Source of the DNA: Ghiorsea bivora
Lineage (GTDB): Bacteria > Pseudomonadota > Zetaproteobacteria > Mariprofundales > Mariprofundaceae
Assembly: GCF_000744415.1 (NCBI RefSeq)
Contig: NZ_JQLW01000005.1
Span: 348,650 to 412,649, forward strand
Direction of reading: 5' to 3'
DNA length: 64,000 nucleotides
The position numbers and the translations under genes are program-made. Shown piece after piece: positions 43,778-53,959 of this stretch; position 1 is the stretch's first letter; the number at the start of each line of letters is the position of its first letter. The notes beneath the pieces are model-generated. The model saw only the letters and a program-made list of their open reading frames with translations, did not search any database and was not told the origin of the DNA.

Positions 43778-46574
43778 GGTGCCACCCCATTTTGTATTCG
43801 AGTAGTTGATTGGTGTCAGTGCCTAATGCTGCTGCCATCAGATGTTCTTTTTCTTCATTGTGTCGTTTCATCGAACCCACAGCGGGTGCAGCCAAGGCAT
43901 CACGTGCTAAAACATACAAGGTTTGTTCGCTTAACAGCGCATCTTGAATCATATGTTTGATTTGCCGCCAAGCCCCTTGATTGATGGGTTCTTCTTGTAA
44001 CCAGACCACTTCCTTGCAATCGGTGTAAGTTTCCATGATTTGAGTCAGTTCTGCAGCAGGGAAGGGGTATAAACGTTCGATACGAATGATATGCGTATCA
44101 TGGTTCTCGTGTTTGTTGCGTGCTTCAAGCAAGTCATAATAGACTTTACCACTGCATAGGATGACACGGCGAGCTGTACCCGCACATGTATTATCTAAAA
44201 TGGGTTGAAACGCGCCTGTAGCCAAATCGGATACGGTGGATGTTGAAGCTTTGTTTCTGAGCATACTTTTGGGTGCCATGATAATCAGCGGTTTACGGAC
44301 TTGATGTTTGTATTGCCGCCTTAACAAGTGAAACATTTGTGCTGGCGTGGTGGGATAAACCACTTGCATATTATCATTGGAGCAGAGTTGTAAGAATCGC
44401 TCCAAACGGGCTGAGGAATGTTCTGCACCTTGCCCTTCATAACCATGGGGCAACCATAATGTTAAACCAGACATGCGGTTCCACTTGGATTCACCCGCAG
44501 CCACAAACTGGTCGATGACCACCTGTGCCATATTGGCAAAATCGCCATATTGGGCTTCCCAAATCACCAAAGCTCGTGGTTCGGCAACCGAATACCCATA
44601 TTCATAAGCCATGACAGCCATTTCCGATAACATACTATCCACCACCAAAAAGCGAGACAATGTACCATTGGTTATGGTCTTTAAAGGCATAAAACCTTTG
44701 CCTGTTTTTTGGTCATACACAATGGCATGTCGATGGAAGAATGTGCCACGCCCTGAGTCTTGCCCTGCCAATCGAATCCAGCCACCTTCATCCAGCAAGG
44801 ATGCATAAGCCATCATTTCAGCACAACCCCAATCGATGGGCATATCATCATGAATCATGCTGATGCGATTATCATAAATTTTCTTCACTTTAGGGTGCAG
44901 TTGAAAGGACTCAGGCACTTGCACAGCACGTGAGACCAATGCTTTGAGTTTATCTTCGCTCACCGTGGTGTCGGGCTCTTGGTCGCTATGTTTAACAAAA
45001 CCTTCCCAGCGACCATGCAAACTGTTTTCATGTTTGGGTGCTTGTTGCGGAGAAACCATATTATTTTTGCGTACGCTATCCAAACATTCACGGAACATTT
45101 TAGCTGTTTGCATCGATTCGTCTTCGCTTTGAATGTCTTCGTCTGCCAGTTTTTGGCGATAAATAGCCTGTACAGTAGGATGTTTTTTGATGTGCTGATA
45201 CATTTTAGGTTGGGTAACTTCAGGTGCATCCGCTTCATTATGCCCCAGCCTGCGATAACAGACCAAATCAATGACTACATCGCTGCGGAATTGATGGCGA
45301 TAGTCCATGGCAAGCTCCATTGCCATACAACATGCTTCAGGGTCATCGCCGTTAACGTGTAATACAGGAGCTTGCACCAATTTGGCGACATCGGTGCAAT
45401 AAAAGGTAGAGCGTGCATCAAAAGGATTGGTGGTAAAACCAATTTGATTGTTGACCACAATATGAATCGTACCACCAGTGCGATAACCCGATAAATCGCC
45501 AAGGTTTAATGATTCAGCTACCACACCTTGCCCTGCAAAAGCAGCGTCACCATGAACAAGCACACCCATTACTTCACGTCTTGCATTATCTTTACGGCGA
45601 CATTGCCGTGCGCGAACACTGCCCAAGACCACGGGTGAAATAATCTCCAAATGGGAAGGATTAAAACCCAAAGATAGATGAACTGTGCCGTTGTCCGTGC
45701 TGATGTCTGACGAGAAACCCATGTGATACTTCACATCACCAGCACCACTTTCAGTATCCACAAACTGATTGCCTTCAAATTCAGCGAAAATATCACTCAA
45801 AGATTTACCCAAGATATTGGCAAGCACATTTAAGCGACCGCGATGCGCCATGCCCATAATAATTTCTTTCACACCTTTGTTGCCTGCACGTTGAATCAGA
45901 CTATCGAGCATAGGAATCAAGCTTTCACCACCTTCGAGTGAAAAGCGTTTTTGTCCTGTATATCGGGTGTGTAAAAAGCGTTCAAATTCTTCAGCTTTCA
46001 TTACCAAATTAAAAATATGTTTGCGTTGTTCGTTGTTAAATTGTGGCTTAGAGCGAGAAGACTCTAATTTTTGTTGCAGCCAATTGCGTTTGGCAGTGTT
46101 GCTAATATGCATTAATTCAGGTGCAATATGACCACTGTAGGTTTGTTCTAGAATATTGATGATTTCTTTTAAAGGTAGAGTGGCAGGTGCAACCAAATCA
46201 CCCGTAGGGAAATCTGTATCTAAGTCGCTTTCATTTAAACCATAATATGCCAATTCCATATCAGGAGCGATATGGGGTGGGTTAAGTTTGAGCGGATCTA
46301 AATTAGCGATGAGATGACCATGCATACGCCATGCATTGATCAAATATAATGCGCGAGATGGGTATTCCACATGGTGCAAGGCAGTGGTATTTTCATGGCT
46401 GCTTGTTTTGCCTGTTTGTTTTGTGGTGATGGGTTGTGGCTTAACTGCTATAGCGGGCGTTAAAGTGTCGCTATGCTCATTATTGGCGGTGGTTATCCGC
46501 ATGTCGTGTTTGAGCTTAGCTAAAGCTTCATCGTGGGAAGTCATAGTGATATGTTTACTCAGTGATTCAGGCAA
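43770..46574 (-). CDS. sucA: 2-oxoglutarate dehydrogenase E1
   Basis: 934 residues, full length. Substrate and thiamine diphosphate binding motifs: '[13 protein letters not shown]', '[13 protein letters not shown]', '[12 protein letters not shown]', 'NNQIGFTT', and the C-terminal '[18 protein letters not shown]'. It starts at TTG 46574, preceded by AAGGAGG five bases upstream; an ATG 30 bases inside is the alternative. A MITE-like element ends 23 bases upstream of the start, just outside the ribosome site, between it and the flavoprotein gene. Confidence 0.96.
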   Translation of the reverse strand: MPESLSKHITMTSHDEALAKLKHDMRITTANNEHSDTLTPAIAVKPQPITTKQTGKTSSHENTTALHHVEYPSRALYLINAWRMHGHLIANLDPLKLNPPHIAPDMELAYYGLNESDLDTDFPTGDLVAPATLPLKEIINILEQTYSGHIAPELMHISNTAKRNWLQQKLESSRSKPQFNNEQRKHIFNLVMKAEEFERFLHTRYTGQKRFSLEGGESLIPMLDSLIQRAGNKGVKEIIMGMAHRGRLNVLANILGKSLSDIFAEFEGNQFVDTESGAGDVKYHMGFSSDISTDNGTVHLSLGFNPSHLEIISPVVLGSVRARQCRRKDNARREVMGVLVHGDAAFAGQGVVAESLNLGDLSGYRTGGTIHIVVNNQIGFTTNPFDARSTFYCTDVAKLVQAPVLHVNGDDPEACCMAMELAMDYRHQFRSDVVIDLVCYRRLGHNEADAPEVTQPKMYQHIKKHPTVQAIYRQKLADEDIQSEDESMQTAKMFRECLDSVRKNNMVSPQQAPKHENSLHGRWEGFVKHSDQEPDTTVSEDKLKALVSRAVQVPESFQLHPKVKKIYDNRISMIHDDMPIDWGCAEMMAYASLLDEGGWIRLAGQDSGRGTFFHRHAIVYDQKTGKGFMPLKTITNGTLSRFLVVDSMLSEMAVMAYEYGYSVAEPRALVIWEAQYGDFANMAQVVIDQFVAAGESKWNRMSGLTLWLPHGYEGQGAEHSSARLERFLQLCSNDNMQVVYPTTPAQMFHLLRRQYKHQVRKPLIIMAPKSMLRNKASTSTVSDLATGAFQPILDNTCAGTARRVILCSGKVYYDLLEARNKHENHDTHIIRIERLYPFPAAELTQIMETYTDCKEVVWLQEEPINQGAWRQIKHMIQDALLSEQTLYVLARDALAAPAVGSMKRHNEEKEHLMAAALGTDTNQLLEYKMGWHHV

Positions 46575-46596
46575 GGTCGCCTCCTTATGTCACGAC

Positions 46597-46761
46597 TAGG
46601 AGCCTGTAGGACTTATGAGAATCGGCTACGAAAAATCGGATATTCATCTTCTTTACCTGTGTTTTCGTTGAATAACGGTGTTATTCGCCTCAAAACCATG
46701 TAAAAAATCAAAGACCTCCCGATGTTTCGCGCTACAATTTCATAAGTCCTATAGGCTACTA
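46597..46761 (+). mobile_element. MITE-like element upstream of sucA
   Basis: 165 bases bounded by 24-base terminal inverted repeats (left TAGGAGCCTGTAGGACTTAT, right arm read on the other strand TAGTAGCCTATAGGACTTAT; 21 of 24 match). The interior has no open gene. A target duplication is not clear. It lies between the flavoprotein gene and sucA in their shared direction, and may have brought promoter or terminator activity. Confidence 0.7.
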
Positions 46762-46775
46762 ACCTGTAGCGTATA

Positions 46776-48209
46776 TCAAAACCAGCGCATAAGAAAGCGT
46801 ACAATACGCTTGGTGTTTGCAGAAAATAATTTGTCGGTATAAAAACTGCCTGCAATACGTTTATTCACTTCGGCAAGGGTTGGGTAGGGTGCAATCGCAG
46901 ATGCCATGGCTCCAATTTTCATTTTTTGTGAAATGGCTAAAATCCAAGGTTGAATCAATTCACCAGCATGTAACCCGACAATACTCGCACCCAATATATG
47001 CCCTTTGGGCGTGACTACCACTTTGACCAAGCCCTCCGTGCGTTGCTCGGCTTGGGCTCTATCGTTTTCTGTGAAGTCCCATTTGAGAATACGTACCTCA
47101 ATGCCTTGTGCTTTGGCATCGGCCTCTGTAAGTCCAACATGTGCCAATTCAGGGTCGGTGTAGGTCACCCAAGGCACAGCGGAATAATCCACCTTTGCAG
47201 GTATTTTGAATAAGATATTACGAATGATAATGCCTGCTTGGTAAGCCGCCATGTGGGTGAATTGATAAGGGCCAGTCACATCACCAATGGCGAAGGTTTT
47301 TTTGTTGCTACTTCGTAAGCGTTTATCCACTTCAATACCACGCGGCGAGTAGGTCACACCCGCTGCTTCAAGGTTTAAGCCGTTTACATTGGCTTTGCGA
47401 CCTGTGGCAATTAATAAATGAGAACCGATAATGTCACATACTTTCGTGTCGCTTCCATCAGCTTCAGCAAAAAAGGCATGAATGCCATTTTTATGTTTTT
47501 CAAAGCGAAGACTTTTCACACCTTCATGGAAGTTGATGCCTTCTTTTTTTAGGTGTTCAAGTACAATAGTTGTTAGCTCAGGGTCATCTTTAGACAGCAG
47601 TTTCATGACTTCAATCACGGTTACTTTTGCGCCTAATCTTCGATGCGCTTGCGCCATCTCTATGCCAATCGGACCACCACCAATCACAATCAGGTGTTCA
47701 ATGGGTGATGTGTTGTTAAAAATGTTTTCGTTGGTGAAGTAGGGAACATCGTTCACGCCATCAATGGGTGGTACAAAAGCGGATGAACCTGTTGCCACCA
47801 CAAAATATTTGGCTTGGATGGTTTGATTACCAGCTTTGACTGTATTTTGGTTTATAAATTCCGCAGCAGCTTGGATGACATGGACACCCAAACCTTCAAA
47901 CCGCTCCACTGAATCATTGGGTTCAATTTGGGCAATCACATGATGAATATGCCCGTGCACTTTTTTCCAATCTACGTTGGGGGTGGCAGCTTCAATGCCA
48001 AAAGCGGATGCATCACGCATGGTTTGCGCCACATGCCCTGCGGCAAGCATGGCTTTGGATGGTACACAACCTGTATTTAAACAGTCGCCACCCATTTTAT
48101 GTTTCTCAATCAGCACAACGCTGGCACCCATTTGGGATGCGCCTGCGGCAACAGACAAACCACCTGAACCTGCACCAATTACACAAATATCTGTTTTAAT
48201 GGTATTCAT
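46776..48209 (-). CDS. Flavoprotein disulfide reductase (Lpd/MerA-like)
   Basis: 477 residues from ATG 48209, overlapping the TVP38 stop (ATGA); a longer frame from 48230 exists. FAD motif 'CVIGAGSGGLSVAAG', redox-active 'GGDCLNTGCVPSK', NAD motif 'VIGGGPIGIEMAQ' and 'FAIGDVTG'. The C-terminal catalytic motif of dihydrolipoamide dehydrogenases (His-Pro-x5-Glu type, 'HAHPT') reads 'APYPTLAEV', so the His is Ala/Tyr-replaced. This variant is typical of reductases encoded next to TVP38 proteins and may not be the E3 of the SucAB complex. Confidence 0.82.
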   Translation of the reverse strand: MNTIKTDICVIGAGSGGLSVAAGASQMGASVVLIEKHKMGGDCLNTGCVPSKAMLAAGHVAQTMRDASAFGIEAATPNVDWKKVHGHIHHVIAQIEPNDSVERFEGLGVHVIQAAAEFINQNTVKAGNQTIQAKYFVVATGSSAFVPPIDGVNDVPYFTNENIFNNTSPIEHLIVIGGGPIGIEMAQAHRRLGAKVTVIEVMKLLSKDDPELTTIVLEHLKKEGINFHEGVKSLRFEKHKNGIHAFFAEADGSDTKVCDIIGSHLLIATGRKANVNGLNLEAAGVTYSPRGIEVDKRLRSSNKKTFAIGDVTGPYQFTHMAAYQAGIIIRNILFKIPAKVDYSAVPWVTYTDPELAHVGLTEADAKAQGIEVRILKWDFTENDRAQAEQRTEGLVKVVVTPKGHILGASIVGLHAGELIQPWILAISQKMKIGAMASAIAPYPTLAEVNKRIAGSFYTDKLFSANTKRIVRFLMRWF

Positions 48210-48901
48210 GATGCGCCTCGGTTTTGCCATTTTTTGTAAAACACAGGAATCAGGGATAATAAAGCCAAACCAATCAGTGCACCCATCATTTCAGGGGTTA
48301 AAATACCTGATACAGAAAAATGTTCACCTTGCTCAAACACTTTGCCTAAACCGCTTCCAGCAAGGGCAAAAACAAAGGTTGCAGGCATAATGCCAAAAAA
48401 TGTGGCGATGATATAAGTGCGCAATGGTACACCCAAAAATGCAGGGGCAAGGTTAACAATAAAGAAGGGGAATAAGGGCACAAGACGCAATACAAACATG
48501 TAGTTAAGCGCGTTTTCTTGAAACCCTGTTCTCATGGACTGAATGGATTTCCCTGCTTTGGCAAGCAAAACATCACCCAGCGATGTTTTGGCAATTAAAA
48601 AGATCATTGTCGCACCTATTGTCGCACCCACCACAGTGTAAAGACCGCCCCACAATGCGCAAAAGAAAAAGCCACCCGCCAGTGTCATTACAGTACCGCC
48701 AGGTAGGGACAAAGTAACAACAGTAATATACATCAATATATAGGCTAAGGCTGAGATGAAGGGCTTCTCAGCTACCCAAGTATTAAGCTCTAAACGATGT
48801 GTTCGCAACTGTTCAAAGCTTAAATATTCATGCCAACCAGCCATGAAAAACAAGGTGGTAAGGGCGGCAATGATGAGTAGGGGTAAACTTTTTTTTAGCA
48901 T
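48206..48901 (-). CDS. TVP38/TMEM64 (VTT) family membrane protein
   Basis: 231 residues with about six helices and the family segment 'LPGGTVMTLAGGFFF' plus 'FVLRLVPLFPFFIVNLAPAFLGV'. VTT proteins are lipid scramblase-like. Its stop overlaps the flavoprotein start, a pairing seen in many proteobacteria. Confidence 0.9.
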   Translation of the reverse strand: MLKKSLPLLIIAALTTLFFMAGWHEYLSFEQLRTHRLELNTWVAEKPFISALAYILMYITVVTLSLPGGTVMTLAGGFFFCALWGGLYTVVGATIGATMIFLIAKTSLGDVLLAKAGKSIQSMRTGFQENALNYMFVLRLVPLFPFFIVNLAPAFLGVPLRTYIIATFFGIMPATFVFALAGSGLGKVFEQGEHFSVSGILTPEMMGALIGLALLSLIPVFYKKWQNRGAS

Positions 48902-48990
48902 ATATAATTCCTTGTGTCTGATGTTACATCAGCTTGATTGTATGCTCGTATAGTCGCCACGCAATACAGATTCTTACATTATTGTCTTTG

Positions 48991-49569
48991 CTAATACGGT
49001 GGCCATTGGTCTTTTACTTTCATGGTAAAAGAAGTGCCCTGATATTGAAGCTCAATACCATGTGGTGTGATGTGGGTGAGTTGTAATTGTTCAGCAATAT
49101 ACTCCTGTTCATGTCTGACTTGGTTATTGATAATCACCATACGTTTACTGGTTTCTTCGCTATAAACATGGGCAGAAATAGTGATGGGAGGAAGCTGGTT
49201 TCGTAGCGTTGTATCCAATGCCATAATATTGGGAATAGTCTTAATCTTTTTTTGAACAGGGTTAGGGTCTTTTTTAATGTACTGTGTGGGTTGAGATTTG
49301 ACCGCTTTGATTTGAGTGGTGGGTTCAGTTTTAGGGGCTGTGACATGGTTTTCTTGAGGGGTGATGACTTGCTGAGGTGGTGTTTCTTTTTGATTGAGAA
49401 ATATCCAAAGCATAAGAAACCCCAAACCAATCATGATAAAATAAAGCCCATATTTTCCTTTTCCTTGGGGCGGAATGTTATTTTGCGCTGAAACAGTGGG
49501 TATAGACGTTGGGGTTTGTTGTTGCCTGTCTTTTTCTGCTTTATTGAGCGCATCTAAAATATACGACAT
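48991..49569 (-). CDS. gspB: GspB-like general secretion accessory protein
   Basis: 192 residues from ATG 49569 (an earlier in-frame start at 49638 runs into ExeA). Conserved start 'MSYILDALNKAEKDRQ', single membrane helix at ~42-58, a Thr/Pro/Gln-rich linker, and a C-terminal periplasmic domain ending 'FTMKVKDQWPPY'. GspB works with ExeA/GspA to open peptidoglycan for assembly of the type II secretin. It overlaps the ExeA stop (ATGA). Confidence 0.85.
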   Translation of the reverse strand: MSYILDALNKAEKDRQQQTPTSIPTVSAQNNIPPQGKGKYGLYFIMIGLGFLMLWIFLNQKETPPQQVITPQENHVTAPKTEPTTQIKAVKSQPTQYIKKDPNPVQKKIKTIPNIMALDTTLRNQLPPITISAHVYSEETSKRMVIINNQVRHEQEYIAEQLQLTHITPHGIELQYQGTSFTMKVKDQWPPY

Positions 49570-51266
49570 CAGTTGCTTTCCTTTGTGGCGTGTAAACTGG
49601 GTGCATCGATATGATTTAAAGCATTGATATGAATCCAAGTCAAAGGCCCTGCAATACCATCAGGTGATAAACCTTCTTGCCGTTGTAATGTTTTCACTTG
49701 CTCTTTGAGCGTATTATCATATTGGGTACGTGGTGCGCCTATCCAGCTTTGATTTAGGGCTTGGGTGATTTGTTCAGCTAAAGTGGCAACCAAAGCCCCT
49801 GAATGACCAGGGCGTACAGGTGCGTTATAATCTTTGGGGGCTTTCCACAATAAAGTGAAATCATTATGGCTAAATAATGCTAAGGTAGTGAGTGGCACTT
49901 CGGCATAAACGTCTTGGGTTGCAAGCATTGCTTTAGCGCCGACAAGTTTTAACACCGCAGTATAAGCTTTTAAACCATCTTCATCGCTAATACTAAGTAC
50001 AGCAGGTTTATCCAAGCTGCGCATGGCGGCAATATCTCCCAACTGACGCAGGCATTGGAGTTGATGTTGTTTAGCAAAAGTACAGGGATCAGCATCAGAT
50101 GTTGGTTTATACACAATATTCCAAGCTTGGAATAAAGGTACAAAGGCTTGGTTAAAGTTGGTTGTACTAGGCAGATGCTGGGGTTCGGTGGCTTGAATAA
50201 CTTCAACACCGGTAACTTCGGGCTGATTCACTTCAATGGTTTGTTCGGGCGTAATAGCTAAGCGTGTTTCTTTTTTGGTGGTTGCAGGCTTAGGTGTGGT
50301 TTGAACAGGTCGTGATGTTTGGGTCGCAACGGTGATGGTGTTTAAAGGGGTAGATGTGTTTGATGCATTCCAAACCCAAAGCAAGGTAATTGCTGCCGCC
50401 AAGAATAGAATATAAGGCAGTGCAGATTGCCGTGTTGCGGAAGCTGTTACAGGAGTTGTTTCACCAAGTACTTCATTTCTGGCTTGCTGCAAAATGTTTT
50501 TATCAACGTGTTTGTTTTCCGATGCATAAGTACCAAGCAAGGCGCGGTCTGCAATTAAATTAATCAGCCTCGGAATACCGCCTGAATATTCAAATAATAA
50601 ATCCAATACAGGTTTAGGGAATAGCTCTTGGTTGTTTGCGCCTGCAATGGATAACCGGTGATGAACGTATGCCACCAATTCATCTTTGTGTAGCGGGGTT
50701 AAGTGGTAGCGCGATGTGACACGTTGGGCGAGTTGGCGTAAATCTTTGCGATTTAAAATGTCGACCAATTCAGGTTGTCCAAGCAGCATGATTTTCAGCA
50801 GTTTTTTATCGTTGGTTTCTAGGTTGGTCAAAAGCCTAAGCTGTTCCAACACAGAAATTTCTAAGTTTTGTGCTTCATCAATGATTAAAACGGTATGCCT
50901 GCCTTTGCTGTATGCTTCGAGCAGGTATTGGTTGAGTGCATCGGTCAGTGATTTAATGCTATGGGTGTCTGCGCATCTAATATGCAGCTCATCGCACAGG
51001 CTTGCCAATATTTCTGTTTCAGATTGTTTAGGGTTAATGATGTATGCAATATCGGTATGCTCAGGGATTTGTTCCAGCAGGTGTTTGCAAATGGTGGTTT
51101 TACCCGTACCGACTTCGCCAGTTAGCACCATCACTCCGCCTTCACCCTGCAAGCCATACAACATATGCGCTAAGGCCTCTTTGTGCCGCGCACTCATAAA
51201 GAGGTATTTCGGGTTGGGCGCGATGGTGAAAGGTTTTTCAGTAAAACCAAAGTAGGTGGTATACAT
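49569..51266 (-). CDS. gspA: ExeA/GspA-family AAA ATPase with peptidoglycan-binding domain
   Basis: 565 residues. AAA+ ATPase 20-270 with 'GEVGTGKTTICKHLL' and 'VLIIDEAQNL', a membrane helix around 287-303, an intermediate domain, and a C-terminal PG_binding_1 domain ('LQRQEGLSPDGIAGPLTW'). It binds peptidoglycan and helps place the type II secretion secretin. Together with GspB this implies a type II or pilus-type system elsewhere in the genome. The 184 bases to the next gene upstream (51267-51450) show nothing definite. Confidence 0.9.
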   Translation of the reverse strand: MYTTYFGFTEKPFTIAPNPKYLFMSARHKEALAHMLYGLQGEGGVMVLTGEVGTGKTTICKHLLEQIPEHTDIAYIINPKQSETEILASLCDELHIRCADTHSIKSLTDALNQYLLEAYSKGRHTVLIIDEAQNLEISVLEQLRLLTNLETNDKKLLKIMLLGQPELVDILNRKDLRQLAQRVTSRYHLTPLHKDELVAYVHHRLSIAGANNQELFPKPVLDLLFEYSGGIPRLINLIADRALLGTYASENKHVDKNILQQARNEVLGETTPVTASATRQSALPYILFLAAAITLLWVWNASNTSTPLNTITVATQTSRPVQTTPKPATTKKETRLAITPEQTIEVNQPEVTGVEVIQATEPQHLPSTTNFNQAFVPLFQAWNIVYKPTSDADPCTFAKQHQLQCLRQLGDIAAMRSLDKPAVLSISDEDGLKAYTAVLKLVGAKAMLATQDVYAEVPLTTLALFSHNDFTLLWKAPKDYNAPVRPGHSGALVATLAEQITQALNQSWIGAPRTQYDNTLKEQVKTLQRQEGLSPDGIAGPLTWIHINALNHIDAPSLHATKESN

Positions 51267-51450
51267 TAAACTGCTTTAGCCCTCTAGTTCCAATAAAGTT
51301 TTCTTTGAGAGACTTACAATCATTGATACCACCTTTTTTGTTGAATATACCAATTACTTAGTCAGGATGGCATATGAAAAAACATTTTGTGTTCGCTTTT
51401 GTTTATTTAAAAGACGTTTGTCATATATATAAACTTAGCATTACAACCGT

Positions 51451-52434
51451 TTAGTTTAGAAGCTCCTGAATTTCTTCTTGGGATAATGGTGCTGGAAGTC
51501 TAGCGCCAAGCTGGGCTACGATTTTCGCAGCGGCATGGCTGCCCAAATGTCCTGCTTGTTTCCAGCTTAAACCATTGGTGATGCCGTAGAGTACACCAGC
51601 AGCATACATGTCGCCTGCACCTGTGGTATCCACAGCATCAACGGTGACACCTTCAATGGCAATCACTTCGCCGCCGTGCATGATGATAGAGCCATTTTTA
51701 CCCAAGGTGAGCGCCACGTTATCGCATGTTTTGTGGATAGCATGGGCAGCATGGACGGGGTCATCTTCGCCAGTCAGGGCTGCTGCTTCATCTTCGTTGC
51801 AAAACAACAAATCAACTGGACCTTCAATCAGGTATTTGAACTCATCACGGCAAATATCGATCAAGAATGGGTCGGAAATGGTGAGGGCGATTTTGGTACC
51901 ACACTGATTGGCAATATCAATGGCGTGTAAGGCTGCTTCCTTGGTCGATTCACCAGCAAACAAATAACCTTCTACGTAAATATAATCCGCCTTAGCAATC
52001 GCAGCTTCATCAATGTCTGATGGGGATAAAGTTGCAGATACGCCGAGATTGGTCAGCATGGTACGTTGGGCATCGGGAGTGATTAAAACCACGCAAGTAC
52101 CTGTGGTTTCGTTGCTTGCCTTGGCGCCAAAATGAATGCCCAAATCTTGTAATTCTGTGGCATATTGCAGCCCGAAGTTATCCGATCCCGTTTTGCCACA
52201 ATAAGCAACCTTGCCGCCCATATCTGCAATACCTACAATGGTATTGGCTGCCGAACCACCTGAACAAGTGTTGACCTTATGCGTTTGTAATGCATCAAGA
52301 ATTTTTTGCTGATCTTCTTCGCTGGTTAAGGTCATGATACCTTTTTCAATGGCATTGGCTTCTAAAAAAGCATCATCACATTGTACTTGTAAATCCATAA
52401 TGGCGTTGCCTACGCCGTAAACATTGATTGTCAT
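51451..52434 (-). CDS. PfkB-family kinase, adenosine kinase type
   Basis: 327 residues. 'GGSAANTIVGIADMGGKV', 'CNEDEAAALTG' and the PfkB anion hole 'DTTGAGDMYAAGVLYG'. The overall pattern resembles bacterial adenosine/ribokinase-type kinases; the substrate (adenosine or a sugar) is not certain. Co-oriented with pmbA, 67 bases away. Confidence 0.85.
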   Translation of the reverse strand: MTINVYGVGNAIMDLQVQCDDAFLEANAIEKGIMTLTSEEDQQKILDALQTHKVNTCSGGSAANTIVGIADMGGKVAYCGKTGSDNFGLQYATELQDLGIHFGAKASNETTGTCVVLITPDAQRTMLTNLGVSATLSPSDIDEAAIAKADYIYVEGYLFAGESTKEAALHAIDIANQCGTKIALTISDPFLIDICRDEFKYLIEGPVDLLFCNEDEAAALTGEDDPVHAAHAIHKTCDNVALTLGKNGSIIMHGGEVIAIEGVTVDAVDTTGAGDMYAAGVLYGITNGLSWKQAGHLGSHAAAKIVAQLGARLPAPLSQEEIQELLN

Positions 52435-52501
52435 AATCTTACCCTACCTTTTTGTTTCGTATGATGTTTCTTTTGGGCTGCATATATTTTGGTTCACCTT
52501 C

Positions 52502-53866
52502 TTATTGCCCTGCAATAGTCATGTCGGAAATCACAATGCTGGGCACAGCAGTGCTACCAAACCATGTAACATCATTGCCGACATGTGAAATAGCTTGAAA
52601 CATATCACGCAAGTTACCTGCAATCGTCACTTCTTGCACGGGTTGCGTGATGACACCATTTTCAATGAGAAAACCTGCTGCGCCGCGTGAGTAATCACCT
52701 GTGACAGGGTTGATGCCAAACCCCATCAATTCGGTAACAAAAAAACCATCTTGAATGTCTTGCATGATAGCCTGTTGGTTTATATCACCACCATGTACGA
52801 TGATATTAGATGTGCCAATGCCAATGTCACCTGTGAGCCCACGGCTGGCATTACCTGTCTCGGGTATATTCAATCGTTTAGCGACATAGCGGTTGGTTAA
52901 CAATGTGGTTAATTTACCATTTTTAACAATGTTTTGTTGTTGGCATAACGTACCTTCACCATCAAACAAACGATTTGCCATGCCTTGAGGGTGGTCGGGG
53001 TTTTCTTCAACGGTAACAAAAGAAGGAAACAATGCTTTGCCTACATCATCTGCCAAGAAAGACCGTTTTTGTAATACCGCACGCCCATTGATGGCAGAAA
53101 ACAAATGACCAAAAATTGAGCTTGCAATACGGGGTTCAAAAAGCACAGGGCAAGTGCGGCTACTGATGACTTTGCTGCCCAAACGTGATGCGGCGCGGTG
53201 CGCAGCTTCTTCGCCAATGGATTTGGCAGTGCGTAGTTTTGCGGCCTGAAATGCAGAATGCCAAGCGTAGTCGCGTTGCATGTTTTCACCTTCACCTGCA
53301 ATCACAGACACCGATAAAGATGAAGAAGATTTTCGATTTTTTGCCACAAATCCATCACTGCAAGCATACACCTTTTCATCATCACCAAAACCAGCCGTCG
53401 CACCTTCGCTGTTTTGGATCTTATCATCAAAACCAAGTGCCGTTTCCTCACATTGTAGGGCGGCAGCCTTGGCGGCCTCAGTATCCCAGCCATGATGAAT
53501 ATGTGGGTGGGTTTCTTGCCATGCTGCCAAATCTTCTGTGCTAGGGTGGTTTGCGCCTACAGGTGCTACAACATCAGGGTCAGGCTCGGAAATCTTTGCC
53601 ATATCCACCACTTGTTGCGCCAAAGATTTTAAACCACTGTCGGACAAATCTGATGAACTGGCAGAGGCAAACGCCAAGCCTTTGTTGGTTTCTACAAAAC
53701 CCCTTAATCCTATGCCTTGGGCATGTTCAGCTTCAATGCTTTCCACTTTTCCATGGCGTACTTGAATGGATTTACCGGTGCTGTTCACTGCAATCGCATC
53801 GGCATGTTTTGCGCCTGCTTGGCTGATATAATCCAAAAGTTGTGCGGTTTTGTCTTGTAGATTCAT
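52502..53866 (-). CDS. pmbA: PmbA/TldE-type metalloprotease homolog
   Basis: 454 residues, with 'SIEAEHAQGIGLRGFVE', 'FEPRIASSIFGHLFSAING' and C-terminal 'GDYSRGAAGFLIENG'. The TldE/PmbA subunit pairs with TldD (not in this window) to form a peptidase that matures small proteins such as microcins or degrades antitoxins. It lacks the zinc-binding HExxxH site of TldD, as usual for this subunit. Confidence 0.92.
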   Translation of the reverse strand: MNLQDKTAQLLDYISQAGAKHADAIAVNSTGKSIQVRHGKVESIEAEHAQGIGLRGFVETNKGLAFASASSSDLSDSGLKSLAQQVVDMAKISEPDPDVVAPVGANHPSTEDLAAWQETHPHIHHGWDTEAAKAAALQCEETALGFDDKIQNSEGATAGFGDDEKVYACSDGFVAKNRKSSSSLSVSVIAGEGENMQRDYAWHSAFQAAKLRTAKSIGEEAAHRAASRLGSKVISSRTCPVLFEPRIASSIFGHLFSAINGRAVLQKRSFLADDVGKALFPSFVTVEENPDHPQGMANRLFDGEGTLCQQQNIVKNGKLTTLLTNRYVAKRLNIPETGNASRGLTGDIGIGTSNIIVHGGDINQQAIMQDIQDGFFVTELMGFGINPVTGDYSRGAAGFLIENGVITQPVQEVTIAGNLRDMFQAISHVGNDVTWFGSTAVPSIVISDMTIAGQ

Positions 53867-53919
53867 TTTTATGCCCTTCTCTGCTATAATGGGCTAAGCA
53901 TTGGTTATTTTTACTTGTC

Positions 53920-53935
53920 TGGCAAGGTGATTGCT
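53920..53935 (+). promoter_or_regulatory. Candidate sigma-54 promoter for the membrane kinase gene
   Basis: TGGCAAGGTGATTGCT: GG and GC are ten bases apart as required; one mismatch in the -24 block (A for C) and TTGC is perfect. The start would be near 53946, leaving a short leader, with AAGGAG at 53948 before the GTG start at 53960. No activator gene adjoins it. Confidence 0.4.
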
Positions 53936-53959
53936 TACTGATGGCATAAGGAGAAGACT

